Source of the DNA: UBA1413 sp964461455
Lineage (GTDB): Bacteria > Bacteroidota > Bacteroidia > Bacteroidales > Prolixibacteraceae
Assembly: GCA_964461455.1 (NCBI GenBank)
Contig: CAYWUJ010000002.1
Location: forward strand, 1 to 64,000
Direction of reading: 5' to 3'
Length of the DNA stretch: 64,000 nt
The translations under genes were made by a program, and so were the position numbers. Numbering within the stretch: the stretch's first letter is position 1; every line of letters begins with the position of its first letter. Below, piece after piece: positions 16,084 through 25,929 of this stretch. Under the pieces are notes generated by a model that made no database searches, was not told where the DNA came from, and was given only the letters and a program-made list of their open reading frames with translations.

Positions 16084-17298
16084 ATGACCATTGAAACCAG
16101 GAAAAACCACGTTACAACTCTGCTGATCCTGCTGGCCATGACCCTGGCGGCGCTTCCCGTAAACGCCTGCAGGCCTAAAGTGCCGCAAGGCCTCGACATG
16201 GCCGTGAAAATGGCCACTTCCGAGATGCGCCACTTCCCCGACATCCTCGGTGTCGACTACAATAACCGTCCTGTATGGAACTATACCCAGGGCCTCATCG
16301 CCCAATCGATGATGGAGGTTTATGCGGCCACCGGGAACAGGGCCTTTTACGATTACGGCCGCAGCTATGCCGATAAAATGATCGATGAGGAGGGAAACAT
16401 CCTGGGGTACAAACCGCAGGAGTACAACATCGACCGTCTGAACTCGGGGAAGTTTCTCTTTGGCCTCTATGAGGAAACCCGCGACGAACGTTATAAAAAG
16501 GCCCTATTCCATCTGAGGGAGCAGCTGAAAACCCATCCCCGCACCTCGGAAGGGGGTTTCTGGCACAAACAGATCTACACCCACCAGATGTGGCTCGACG
16601 GCCTTTACATGGGAGCCCCTTTTTATGCCCGTTTTGCCCGTGACTTCGGGGAACCGGAAGCCTTCAACGACATCATCGACCAGTTCTCCATCATCCACAG
16701 GCATACCTATGATGCCTCTTCCGGCCTCAATTACCACGGATGGGATGAGAGCAGGGAACAGAAATGGGCCGACCCTGAAACCGGATGCTCCCCCCACTTC
16801 TGGGGAAGGGCCATGGGCTGGTATGCCATGGCCCTGGTCGACGTACTCGACTACATCCCCGCCGGTCATCCGCGCCGCGGCGAAATCCTCGCCATCCTGA
16901 AACAGGTGGCCGCCGGCGTTGCCCGGCACCAGGATAAAAAAAGCGGTCTCTGGTTCCAGGTGATGGACCTGGGAAGTCGCGAAGGCAACTACCCCGAGGC
17001 TACCGCCTCCTCCATGTTCACCTATGCCCTGCTCAAGGGCGTCCGCAAGGGATACCTCCCCAAAAAATACAGAAACACCGCCATCAGGGGATACAACGGT
17101 ATCGTCAGCGATCTGATCCGCGATAATGGCGACGGCACCATCAGCCTTACCCGGTGCTGCTCGGTGGCCGGACTGGGGGGAAAACCCTACCGCGACGGCT
17201 CCTATGCCTATTATATCGGCGAACCGGTTCGCGACAACGACCCCAAAGGAGTGGGCCCCTTTATCCTCGCCAGCCTTGAAATTCACAACATCCAATAA
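16084..17298 (+). CDS. GH105 unsaturated rhamnogalacturonyl/glucuronyl hydrolase
   Basis: The 404-residue exported enzyme should remove the 4,5-unsaturated uronic acid from the non-reducing end of lyase-generated pectin oligomers. The alpha/alpha-barrel family signature THQMWLDGLYMGAPF (about 168-182, D the expected catalytic acid), FWGRAMGWYAMAL and the C-terminal TRCCSVAGLGG segment match GH105 (YteR-like). The N-terminal signal ends near VNAC, which may be a weak lipobox or an ordinary cleavage site. It is the first enzyme of the operon, 20 bp ahead of susC. Confidence 0.93.
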   Translation: MTIETRKNHVTTLLILLAMTLAALPVNACRPKVPQGLDMAVKMATSEMRHFPDILGVDYNNRPVWNYTQGLIAQSMMEVYAATGNRAFYDYGRSYADKMIDEEGNILGYKPQEYNIDRLNSGKFLFGLYEETRDERYKKALFHLREQLKTHPRTSEGGFWHKQIYTHQMWLDGLYMGAPFYARFARDFGEPEAFNDIIDQFSIIHRHTYDASSGLNYHGWDESREQKWADPETGCSPHFWGRAMGWYAMALVDVLDYIPAGHPRRGEILAILKQVAAGVARHQDKKSGLWFQVMDLGSREGNYPEATASSMFTYALLKGVRKGYLPKKYRNTAIRGYNGIVSDLIRDNGDGTISLTRCCSVAGLGGKPYRDGSYAYYIGEPVRDNDPKGVGPFILASLEIHNIQ

Positions 17299-17317
17299 TT
17301 TACTAATAATCAAATCT

Positions 17318-20300
17318 ATGACTAACTTAATCGCAATGCTGACTAAGAAGAGTTTACAGCCGGCAGCCTTCCGGATGCTGCTGGGGGGTATGCTTCTTTT
17401 TCTGACAACCGCAGTGGTGGCCCAAAACGTGAACATCACGGGAAAAGTCACCAGTGCCACCAACGGGGAGGGAATCCCCGGAGCCAACGTCGTGGTGAGA
17501 GGAACCACCACCGGGACCATCACCAACAGTGATGGCAATTACACTTTGTCGGTGCCCTCCGGCGGCACCCTTGTCGTTTCCTTCGTCGGTTTCCACACCG
17601 AGGAAGTGGCCGTGGCCGGAAGAAGCGTCATTAATGTGGCGCTGAACGAAGAATCCTTTGGTCTCGACGAGGTGGTGGCCATCGGTTATGGGGTCGTCAG
17701 GAAAAGAGACCTCACGGGTGCCGTCTCCTCGGTGAAAGCCGACGACATTGCCCGCACGACCACCAGCAATGCCATGCAGGCCATGCAGGCCCGGGTTCCC
17801 GGCCTTGATATCCAGCAATCGAACGGACAGGCAGGTGCCGGGGTCTCCCTGACCCTCCGCGGCAACCGCTCCATTTCAGCCTCCAACTCACCGCTGATCC
17901 TCGTCGACGGCGTGGCCTACGGCTCCACTCTCGACATCAACCCCTCCGACATCGAATCCATGGAAGTGCTCAAAGACGCCTCCTCAACAGCGATCTACGG
18001 AACCCGCGGCGCCAACGGCGTCATCCTGATCACTACAAAACGGGGCAAGGAAGGAAGAACCCGGGTGAGCCTCAACAGCTACCTCTCCTCCAATATCCCC
18101 ACCCACGTCCCCCAGATGATGTATGGCGATAAAGAGGTGCAACGCCTCATTGACAAAGCCAACTACCAGGCCGATGCCGCTTCAGGGAACTGGGGCTCCA
18201 GCAACCTCACCGTGGAACAGGTACTGACCGAAAACCTCGAGGACTTCACCGAATTGGAAATCTACCAGGACGGCTCCTATACCGACTGGCTCGATATGAT
18301 CCTCCAGAACGGACTGACCCAGAATTACGAACTCGCCGTATCAGGCGGAACAGCCAAAACCAACTTCAACCTCTCCCTGGGAACCATGTTCGACGAGGGG
18401 CTGATGAAGAAGGACATGATGGACCGCTACAATGCCAAGATCATCCTTGACCACAAAATCAGCGATATCTTCAAGGCCGGCACCAGCATGCTGTATACCT
18501 ACAAGGACCACGACGCCCGCAACTCCAGTGTTTTCGGACAGTCCCTGAAAATGACCACCATCACCCATGCCTATACCCAGGAGGGAGATCTCATTTATAC
18601 CCCCAACCCGAGGTATGCCGCACATGCCAACCCGCTGCTCGACGAAACCGAGGGAGCCTTCGAACACAACATCGAAACCACCCGCTTCTTCGGAAATGTA
18701 TACGCCGAGGTGACCCCGCTGAAAAACCTTCTCCTGAAATCCCTTTACGCCCTCGACCGCCGCAACGTGCGCGACGGCACTTACCAGGACTACCAGAGCG
18801 TGGGAAGGTACCAATCTCCGGGAACCAGCTACATCAATTCAACCTACAACAACAACACCGGGTACACCTGGGAAAATACCCTCAATTACACCACGGACTT
18901 CGGAGGATCAAAGCATGATGTCAACTTCCTCCTGGGGCATAGCATGGCCCAGAGTGTTTTTGAACAAACAAATACCCAGGGAGATGCAGGCAGGGAACAC
19001 TATTATACCAGTCTCTTTTATGACCTTTCCAAGATCAGCACCGAAACCAGCACCAGCACCTACACCAAATCGTCGCTCCTCTCCTATTTCAGCCGCGTCA
19101 ACTACAGATTCAACGAGAGATACCTTCTGACCGCCTCACTGCGTGCCGATGGTTCCTCAACACTGGCCGAAGAGCACAAATGGGGCTACTTCCCCTCGCT
19201 GGCTGCCGCCTGGCGCATCAATGAGGAGCCCTTCCTGGCCTCCACCCGCGACTGGCTCAACAACCTGAAATTCAGGGCATCATGGGGCCGCTCCGGAAAT
19301 GCCGCCGTAGATCCCTACAGCACCCTCACCTCCCTGAGTACCAACCTTATCTACTACTACCTCGACGGCAAGGACATCCCGGGAAATATCCCCAGCACCA
19401 TGGGGAACAAAGACCTGAGGTGGGAAACCACCAGCGTGCTCGATTTCGGGATTGACTTCGGCATCCTGGGAAACCGCATTTCCGGGAGCATCGATTACTA
19501 TATGAGCAAAACCGACGACCTCCTCTACCTGAAGAGTGCTCCTCCCTCCTCGGTATTTCCCAGTGTACTGGCCAATATCGGCTCCACCGAAGGGCAAGGC
19601 CTCGAAGTGGCCCTGAACACCCTGGCGGTAAAATCCAGGAAATTCAACTGGGACATCAACTGGAGCTATTCGACATCGAAAGACAAGATCACGGACCTTT
19701 CAGAAGGTGTCGAGAGAAACATCAGCGGCACCAGCGGCCAGATCGTCGGCGAACCCGTCTTTATTTTCTACGACTTTGAAGCCGACGGCAACTGGAATGT
19801 GGGAGAATTCGACACCTACAAAGCCGCCTGGGAAGCCCGCCATTCCGGAGAATCCATTGGTTACGTGGCTGCCTACGGTGTGCCCGGAACCATAAAAATC
19901 ATCGACCGCAACGATGACGGCAAACTCGACGACGAGGACAAGATCGTCATTGGACGCTCTCCCAAACATATCTTCGGCATGAACAACAACTTCACCTACG
20001 GAGACCTCTCCCTCTCGGTGCTCCTCTATGCCCGCCTGGGAGGCTATGTCGCCTATGACATGAACAGCCAGCTCAACTACGAAACCGCCAACTGGGGAGA
20101 CCTCGACTACTGGAGCTTTACCAACACCGGAGCCAAATTCCCGAGTCCGGGTGCCCTCAGCACCACCTACGGCAGCTATGGCTCTTCCCTGCGGTATGAA
20201 AAAGCTGACTATATCAAGATCAAGGATATCACCCTGGCCTACAACCTGCCTCAGAATATCCTCAACAAAGCCGGTATCGACAGGATCAAACTCTATGGCT

Positions 20301-20416
20301 CCCTGAAGAATTTCTTCACCTTTGCCAAGATCGACAATTACGACCCCGAGCGCGGCGGCGCCGTTTCCTTCCCCCTGGCCAAACAAGCCGTCGTGGGCAT
20401 CAACCTTGAATTTTAA
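17318..20416 (+). CDS. SusC-family TonB-dependent outer-membrane transporter (pair 1)
   Basis: A 1032-residue outer-membrane transporter for oligosaccharides. Signal peptide to about 36 (LLGGMLLFLTTAVVAQ), carboxypeptidase-D-like regulatory domain (NITGKVTSATNGEGIPGANV, about 40-120), TonB box/plug start DEVVAIGYG, plug with SNSPLILVDGV and DASSTAIYGTRGANGVILITTK, and a long beta-barrel ending in NLEF. ATG 17318 is chosen because it directly precedes the signal peptide; the longer frame from 17126 lies inside GH105. It pairs with the following SusD to import pectin fragments. Confidence 0.96.
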   Translation: MTNLIAMLTKKSLQPAAFRMLLGGMLLFLTTAVVAQNVNITGKVTSATNGEGIPGANVVVRGTTTGTITNSDGNYTLSVPSGGTLVVSFVGFHTEEVAVAGRSVINVALNEESFGLDEVVAIGYGVVRKRDLTGAVSSVKADDIARTTTSNAMQAMQARVPGLDIQQSNGQAGAGVSLTLRGNRSISASNSPLILVDGVAYGSTLDINPSDIESMEVLKDASSTAIYGTRGANGVILITTKRGKEGRTRVSLNSYLSSNIPTHVPQMMYGDKEVQRLIDKANYQADAASGNWGSSNLTVEQVLTENLEDFTELEIYQDGSYTDWLDMILQNGLTQNYELAVSGGTAKTNFNLSLGTMFDEGLMKKDMMDRYNAKIILDHKISDIFKAGTSMLYTYKDHDARNSSVFGQSLKMTTITHAYTQEGDLIYTPNPRYAAHANPLLDETEGAFEHNIETTRFFGNVYAEVTPLKNLLLKSLYALDRRNVRDGTYQDYQSVGRYQSPGTSYINSTYNNNTGYTWENTLNYTTDFGGSKHDVNFLLGHSMAQSVFEQTNTQGDAGREHYYTSLFYDLSKISTETSTSTYTKSSLLSYFSRVNYRFNERYLLTASLRADGSSTLAEEHKWGYFPSLAAAWRINEEPFLASTRDWLNNLKFRASWGRSGNAAVDPYSTLTSLSTNLIYYYLDGKDIPGNIPSTMGNKDLRWETTSVLDFGIDFGILGNRISGSIDYYMSKTDDLLYLKSAPPSSVFPSVLANIGSTEGQGLEVALNTLAVKSRKFNWDINWSYSTSKDKITDLSEGVERNISGTSGQIVGEPVFIFYDFEADGNWNVGEFDTYKAAWEARHSGESIGYVAAYGVPGTIKIIDRNDDGKLDDEDKIVIGRSPKHIFGMNNNFTYGDLSLSVLLYARLGGYVAYDMNSQLNYETANWGDLDYWSFTNTGAKFPSPGALSTTYGSYGSSLRYEKADYIKIKDITLAYNLPQNILNKAGIDRIKLYGSLKNFFTFAKIDNYDPERGGAVSFPLAKQAVVGINLEF

Positions 20417-20436
20417 TCCATAATTTCCCTATCAAT

Positions 20437-22404
20437 ATGAAAAAAACAATTATATCCATACTCGCTGCGGTGGCGCTCGTACTGAGCACTCCCTCCTGCT
20501 CCGACTTCCTCGAGGAAGACAACAAGGCAGGTATGACTGCGGATCTCACCTACAGCACGGCTTCCGGAATCCAGGGTCTGGTTTCGTCGGCCTACAGTTT
20601 CACACGCGGATGGTACGGAAAAGAGGCAGGCCTTGGCCTCTCCGAAACCGGCACCGACCTCTTCTGCTATGGCTATGACAACAAGCAGAAATCACTGAAC
20701 TCCTACAACATCACCGCGGTAAGTCTCGACGGCAACGCCAGCGACAACGCCAGCCTCGACCACTACTGGGAAATGTTTTACTGCGCCGTTGACGTCTGTA
20801 ATGCGGCACTGAAATACGTTCCCCTGAACACCCTCATCTCGGAACAGCTCCGCGACCAGTACATGGGTGAAGCTTACTTTCTGAGGGCTTTCTACTATCT
20901 TCACATGGTGAACATCTGGGGTCCGGTTCCGTACAACAGCGAACCCCAGACCGAAATCCTCACCGATCCCACCAGGATGTCAGAAGAGGAGATCTATAAC
21001 AATATCCTTTCCGACCTCGACAAATCGATTGCAGCCTTCCAGTCGGCAGGCTATATGGTTAAGAGCGACGGACGCGCAAATTACTGGGCTGCCCGTGCCC
21101 TGAAAGCCAGAACCCTCCTCTATGCCGCCTCATGGCTGGGGAAATCTGACCTCTATGGCCAGGCCAAAACAGAAGCAGAAGCCGTCATCAACAGTGGCAT
21201 TGCCTCCTTCTATCCCAATTATGCCGACACCTGGTCAATGACCAATGAGGATATCTCCAAAAATAAGGAGGCCATCTGGGGTGTCGCTTACTCTTCCGAC
21301 ATCAAGACCAATGTCAACTGCATCCCCAAAAGGTATAAGACCAACGCCAGCGGTGATCCCCTTGACTATAACTCACTGATCACCCGCACAGGCTACAGCC
21401 GTGGCGGAAGTGCCATGCTCCTCCAGTTCGTGTCGATGTGGAACAACGGAGCATCCGACCTGGGGAACAACGGCAAAGAGACCTTTGTGCGTGTACTGGG
21501 GGAATCCACCTCCACCATCACCCACTTCGTCACCGGGGAAAAGATCAATGTGGCCCCCTACTATTCGCCGTATGGCAGGGGATTCACCCGTTATCTTCCT
21601 TCGTTGTACCTCTGGAGTGTGCTTGAGAAAAACAAGGCTACCGACCAGCGCAGTGAAGCCACCCTTCTCGACGCCTACACCATCGCTCCCGGACTGGAAG
21701 GGAGTTCCAAGAACTATCCGGCCATTCAGGATACGGCCATCTACTACTGTTTCCTCGATGGCAACTCGCCCGAAGGACAGGCAAAGCAGGCCTGGGCCAA
21801 GGGACGCTACCGCATCCAGTTCATGAGCGGTGGCGACATCCCTGTCTTCACCTCTTCCGATCCGGCCACGGCCAAGCCTACGGAAGCCGCCAAAGTCAAG
21901 TCTGACGTATACGGCGACGGCCGCTACAACTCCTACAAAATCGCAGGCTGGTGTTCCTATCCGGGTATTAAGAAGTTCCTCGACGATGTCTATGATCCCA
22001 CCTATCCTACCCACGACATTTCGAGCCGCGACCATATCGTGCTGCGCCTGGCCGAGATGTACCTGATCAAGGCCGAAGCTGAACTGGGAAGCGGGAGCGC
22101 CACGGCAGCCCTGGCTACCCTCAACCAGCTCAGGGCTGTAAGGGCAAAGGCCGGCAAAGACAACGCACTCAAAGGAACCGTCGATATCAACACGATTCTG
22201 GAAGAAAGGGCCATTGAACTCTGCGGCGAACAGCAACGGTGGTTCGACCTGAAAAGGACCAAAACACTGGTCGACAGGGTTAAGAAATACAACGCCCAGG
22301 GAGCCGCCAGCATCAAGGAGTTCCACTATTACCGTCCCATTCCCCAGTCCCAGCTCGATGCCATCACCAATCCCGGCGAATTCATCCAAAATAACGGCTA
22401 TTGA
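20437..22404 (+). CDS. SusD/RagB-family glycan-binding lipoprotein (pair 1)
   Basis: A 655-residue surface lipoprotein that caps the preceding SusC. Lipobox LSTPSCSD near residue 20 and the SusD tetratricopeptide-like pattern (YFLRAFYYLHMVNIWGPVPY; RLAEMYLIKAEAELGSG; LEERAIELCGEQQRWFDLKRT) are clear. Stop of susC and start are 20 bp apart. The large size suggests extra loops in the ligand-binding part. Ligand inferred from context as a pectin oligomer. Confidence 0.95.
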   Translation: MKKTIISILAAVALVLSTPSCSDFLEEDNKAGMTADLTYSTASGIQGLVSSAYSFTRGWYGKEAGLGLSETGTDLFCYGYDNKQKSLNSYNITAVSLDGNASDNASLDHYWEMFYCAVDVCNAALKYVPLNTLISEQLRDQYMGEAYFLRAFYYLHMVNIWGPVPYNSEPQTEILTDPTRMSEEEIYNNILSDLDKSIAAFQSAGYMVKSDGRANYWAARALKARTLLYAASWLGKSDLYGQAKTEAEAVINSGIASFYPNYADTWSMTNEDISKNKEAIWGVAYSSDIKTNVNCIPKRYKTNASGDPLDYNSLITRTGYSRGGSAMLLQFVSMWNNGASDLGNNGKETFVRVLGESTSTITHFVTGEKINVAPYYSPYGRGFTRYLPSLYLWSVLEKNKATDQRSEATLLDAYTIAPGLEGSSKNYPAIQDTAIYYCFLDGNSPEGQAKQAWAKGRYRIQFMSGGDIPVFTSSDPATAKPTEAAKVKSDVYGDGRYNSYKIAGWCSYPGIKKFLDDVYDPTYPTHDISSRDHIVLRLAEMYLIKAEAELGSGSATAALATLNQLRAVRAKAGKDNALKGTVDINTILEERAIELCGEQQRWFDLKRTKTLVDRVKKYNAQGAASIKEFHYYRPIPQSQLDAITNPGEFIQNNGY

Positions 22405-22448
22405 TCTCCTGAATTCTGTTAAAATGAACGTATGAAGTATACTCAGGA

Positions 22449-22479
22449 TTTGAAGACCTGTAAATAATTGCTATTTTTG
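22449..22479 (+). promoter_or_regulatory. Internal promoter before the second SusC gene
   Basis: TTTG (22449-22452), 19 bases, TATTTTTG (22472-22479) gives both consensus boxes. Transcription would begin in the hairpin at 22479-22531, so the second SusCD block can be expressed independently of the first. Confidence 0.6.
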
Positions 22480-22531
22480 AAAAGGGCAGGATCAACTCTC
22501 TCCCAAAAACTGAGTGGTCATGGCCCTTTTC
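22479..22531 (+). promoter_or_regulatory. Leader hairpin / terminator-like element before susC pair 2
   Basis: GAAAAGGGC (22479-22487) and GCCCTTTTC (22523-22531) are perfect 9-bp arms. Further pairing inside (GGATCAACTC with GAGTGGTCAT, imperfect) gives a long stem followed by T-rich DNA. It may end transcription from the upstream susD or act as an attenuator in the leader made from 22449-22479. Confidence 0.5.
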
Positions 22532-22568
22532 TTATTTAACTGAAGAGACCATAACCTAAACGATAAAT

Positions 22569-25500
22569 ATGATGCAAAAGCTTTGTAAATTCCTTCAAAA
22601 GAGTCTGCCGAACACGCGAGGTGTTTCAGCAATTCTGATGGCAGCCGGTTTCCTGCTGATTTCCGCGGTGGCCTTTGCGCAACCCGTCACCGTCAGGGGG
22701 AAAGTGACCGATGCCTCCAACGGGGAGGGAATCCCCGGGGCCAATGTGGTCGTCAAAGGGACCACCACAGGAACGATCACCAACGTTGACGGCGACTTCA
22801 CCCTCAACGTAACCTCTGCTAACGCCACCCTGGTGGTCACCTTCATCGGGTACGCCCCCCAGGAGATTCCCCTGGCAGGCCGTACGTCGTTAGCCGTCAG
22901 CCTCGAACCCGGGACCACCCAGCTCGACGAAATCATTGCCGTGGGATATGGCCAGGCGCGTCGCGCCGATTATACGGGATCGATAGCCACCATCTCAGGC
23001 AATGAACTGCAGAAAATCCCCGTAGCCAGTGCCGCCGATGCCCTCAAGGGCAGAATGCCCGGAGTCAACGTCCTTACCACCGACGGCTCCCCCGATGCCG
23101 AAATCGTCATCCGCATCCGCGGGGGTGGATCGGTAACCCAGGACAACTCCCCTCTTTATGTGGTCGACGGTTTTATCGTCAACTCCATCAGGGATATCCC
23201 CCCCACCGACATCACCAGCATCAACGTGCTGAAAGATGCCGCGGCCACCGCCATCTACGGGGCCCAGGCCGCCAATGGCGTCGTTCTGATCACCACCCGC
23301 AAACCAGTCGCCGGCAAGGTCTCCGTTTCCTATAACGGCTATGCACAGCTCAAAACCCTCCCCCAGGAAAGAAAATATGACGTTCTTTCCCCTTATGAAT
23401 TCGTGATGGCCCAGTATGAATTTGCAAGGCTCAGGTCGGATGCCGACGTACGCAACTTCGAAAAATACTTCGGAAAATATGACGACCTGGAGCTTTACAA
23501 GGACAAAAAGCCTACCGACTGGCAGGATGAGCTCTTCGGCCGTACGACCATCTCCCAGCTGCACAACGTCAGCGTCAGCGCAGGAAATGAAAAGACACGC
23601 ATCAGCCTGAGCATCACCAATAACAACGACGAAGGCCTTCTGGTGGGATCAGGATACCGCAGAAATGTGATCAACTTCAAACTCAGTCAGGAAATCATCT
23701 CTTCCGTGGAATTAGAGGCGTCGGCACGTATCACTGACACCCGCGTCGATGGCGCCGGAACTGCCGGGGGATCACAGCTCAGGGTGAAGGATGGCATCAC
23801 CACACGCCCGGTCAACGGCATCGCCGATGAGCTCGACATCGACCTTTCCTCGATCGACTCCAGTGACGACTATCAGTCCTTCCTCACCTCCATGGTCAAC
23901 CCCCTCAGGCTGGCTGAAGACGACTGGCGCCAGCGGAATACCCGTTCCTACGTCCTCAATGCGGGGCTTTCATGGGATATTATTGAGCGGCTGACCGCCA
24001 AAACCACCTTCACCACCGAAAACGGTTCTGATGAAAGCCTGCGCTTTTATGGGCCTCTCACCAGCCAGTCGCGCCAGGAAGGGAGCAGCCTCCCCCTGGG
24101 TACCGTTAACCAAAGCCAGAACTTCTCCTACCGGTGGCTCAACACCCTGAACTACGCCTTCGCCAATTTGGGCATCCACCAGCTCGACTTCCTGCTGGGC
24201 CATGAGATTTATTCCAGCGGAGGAAAGGGAAGCTTCGTCAGAACCGAAGAATTCCGTGAGTCGATGCGTCCCGAAGAACTCTTCGCCAACATGGCCCTGG
24301 GAAAAACGGTGGAATATTCCAGCTATGAATCTACCGAATCGAACAGGCTCTCCTTCTTCGGGCGCGCCAACTACCAGTTGCTCGACAAATATCTGCTGAC
24401 GGCCACCCTTCGTTCCGACGCCTCCAGCAAATTCAAAAAGGAGAATCGCGTGGGCATATTCCCTGCCGTGGCGGTGGGGTGGAAAATGTCAGAGGAGCCC
24501 TTCCTGAAAGGCGTCTCCTTCATCAATGAGCTGAAATTAAGGGCCAGTTACGGCGAAACGGGCAACGACCGTATTCCCGCCAATGCCACCAAATTCCTCT
24601 TTACGGCCCGCACCAGCGACGGCCCCGGCATGGGCACCAACGATTACAATGCTTACTACTCTCCCAGCGGATCCACCCTCTTTAACCCCGACATCATCTG
24701 GGAAACCACCATCAACCGCAATGCCGGACTCGACTTCATCCTTTTCAGGGGAGGCCTCCGTGGTAACTTCGACCTTTACTGGAACTCCACCAAAGACCTC
24801 CTGCTGGCCTCTGCCATTTCTCCCATCTCGGGGTTCTCGACCCAGTGGAACAACGTGGGCAGCACCAGCAACAGGGGAGTGGAACTGGCCCTCTCCGCCC
24901 TGCTCGTCGACAAAAAGGATTTTACCCTGTCGGCCCAGGTCAACTTCGGAATCAATAAGTCGCGCATCGACGAACTCGATGAGACCAACGAGCGCTTCTT
25001 CCAGTCCAACTGGGCCAGCACCGACCTCAAAGACCGCGATGACTACTACCTGGCCGTAGGTCGCACCATCGGACTCATTTACGGGTACACCACCGATAGT
25101 TATTACACCGTTGATGACTTCTCCGGGTATAATGCCACCACTGACCGCTACACCCTGAAAGAAGGGGTGCCCGATAACAAGAGCGTATTGGGGGTCAGCG
25201 CCCTCAGGCCGGGATTCCTCAAACTGAAGGATATCGCCGGAGGAGGACCTGACAAGGATCAGCCCGACGGCGTCATCAACAGCCTCGACCGTACCGTTAT
25301 CGGCAGCACCCTGCCCGACGCTATCGGAGGTTTCGGCTTCGACGCCACCTTCAGGGGATTCGACCTCTCAATGCTCTTCAACTGGTCTTACGGCAATGAT
25401 ATGTACAACACCGGAAAGATAGAATTCAACCAATACTACCGCACCACCTACGGAAATATGCTCAACTCGATGAGCATGGAGAACCGCTTCACCTATATCG

Positions 25501-25904
25501 ATACCGACGGTTCCATCACCGGGGTGGCAGGAGGCAAGGTCACCGACCTGGCGCAACTGGGCACCATGAACCAGGGAAAAACCCTCTGGAGCGGAAACAA
25601 CTCCTTTGGCACGGCCACCGCTGTCATCCACTCCTGGGCTGTCGAGGATGCCTCTTTTATCAGGCTGAATTCCCTGACCCTGGGATATACCCTGCCCAAA
25701 AGGATCGTCGCGGGAATCGGCCTGAGTAACCTCAGGATCTACACTACCGGATACAACCTGGCCCTGTGGACCAACTATTCAGGCTACGACCCGGAAGTAA
25801 GTACCACCCGGAACAGCGGTTATGCCGCCCTCACCCCGGGCATCGACTACTCCGCCTACCCGCGGAGCCGGTCCATCACCGTCGGTGTCAATGTAACCTT
25901 TTAA
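22569..25904 (+). CDS. SusC-family TonB-dependent outer-membrane transporter (pair 2)
   Basis: The 1111-residue protein has the same order as pair 1: signal peptide (ILMAAGFLLISAVAFAQ), regulatory domain (VTVRGKVTDASNGEGIPGANV), DEIIAVGYG, plug with DNSPLYVVDGF and DAAATAIYGAQAANGVVLITT, barrel ending in NVTF. The plug motif reads GAQAANGV where most have GTRGANGV. The regulatory domains of pairs 1 and 2 are very alike, but the barrels differ, suggesting different oligosaccharide cargo. It has its own promoter and leader hairpin. Confidence 0.96.
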   Translation: MMQKLCKFLQKSLPNTRGVSAILMAAGFLLISAVAFAQPVTVRGKVTDASNGEGIPGANVVVKGTTTGTITNVDGDFTLNVTSANATLVVTFIGYAPQEIPLAGRTSLAVSLEPGTTQLDEIIAVGYGQARRADYTGSIATISGNELQKIPVASAADALKGRMPGVNVLTTDGSPDAEIVIRIRGGGSVTQDNSPLYVVDGFIVNSIRDIPPTDITSINVLKDAAATAIYGAQAANGVVLITTRKPVAGKVSVSYNGYAQLKTLPQERKYDVLSPYEFVMAQYEFARLRSDADVRNFEKYFGKYDDLELYKDKKPTDWQDELFGRTTISQLHNVSVSAGNEKTRISLSITNNNDEGLLVGSGYRRNVINFKLSQEIISSVELEASARITDTRVDGAGTAGGSQLRVKDGITTRPVNGIADELDIDLSSIDSSDDYQSFLTSMVNPLRLAEDDWRQRNTRSYVLNAGLSWDIIERLTAKTTFTTENGSDESLRFYGPLTSQSRQEGSSLPLGTVNQSQNFSYRWLNTLNYAFANLGIHQLDFLLGHEIYSSGGKGSFVRTEEFRESMRPEELFANMALGKTVEYSSYESTESNRLSFFGRANYQLLDKYLLTATLRSDASSKFKKENRVGIFPAVAVGWKMSEEPFLKGVSFINELKLRASYGETGNDRIPANATKFLFTARTSDGPGMGTNDYNAYYSPSGSTLFNPDIIWETTINRNAGLDFILFRGGLRGNFDLYWNSTKDLLLASAISPISGFSTQWNNVGSTSNRGVELALSALLVDKKDFTLSAQVNFGINKSRIDELDETNERFFQSNWASTDLKDRDDYYLAVGRTIGLIYGYTTDSYYTVDDFSGYNATTDRYTLKEGVPDNKSVLGVSALRPGFLKLKDIAGGGPDKDQPDGVINSLDRTVIGSTLPDAIGGFGFDATFRGFDLSMLFNWSYGNDMYNTGKIEFNQYYRTTYGNMLNSMSMENRFTYIDTDGSITGVAGGKVTDLAQLGTMNQGKTLWSGNNSFGTATAVIHSWAVEDASFIRLNSLTLGYTLPKRIVAGIGLSNLRIYTTGYNLALWTNYSGYDPEVSTTRNSGYAALTPGIDYSAYPRSRSITVGVNVTF

Positions 25905-25929
25905 TGATCATGACTTATAACAGAATGAT

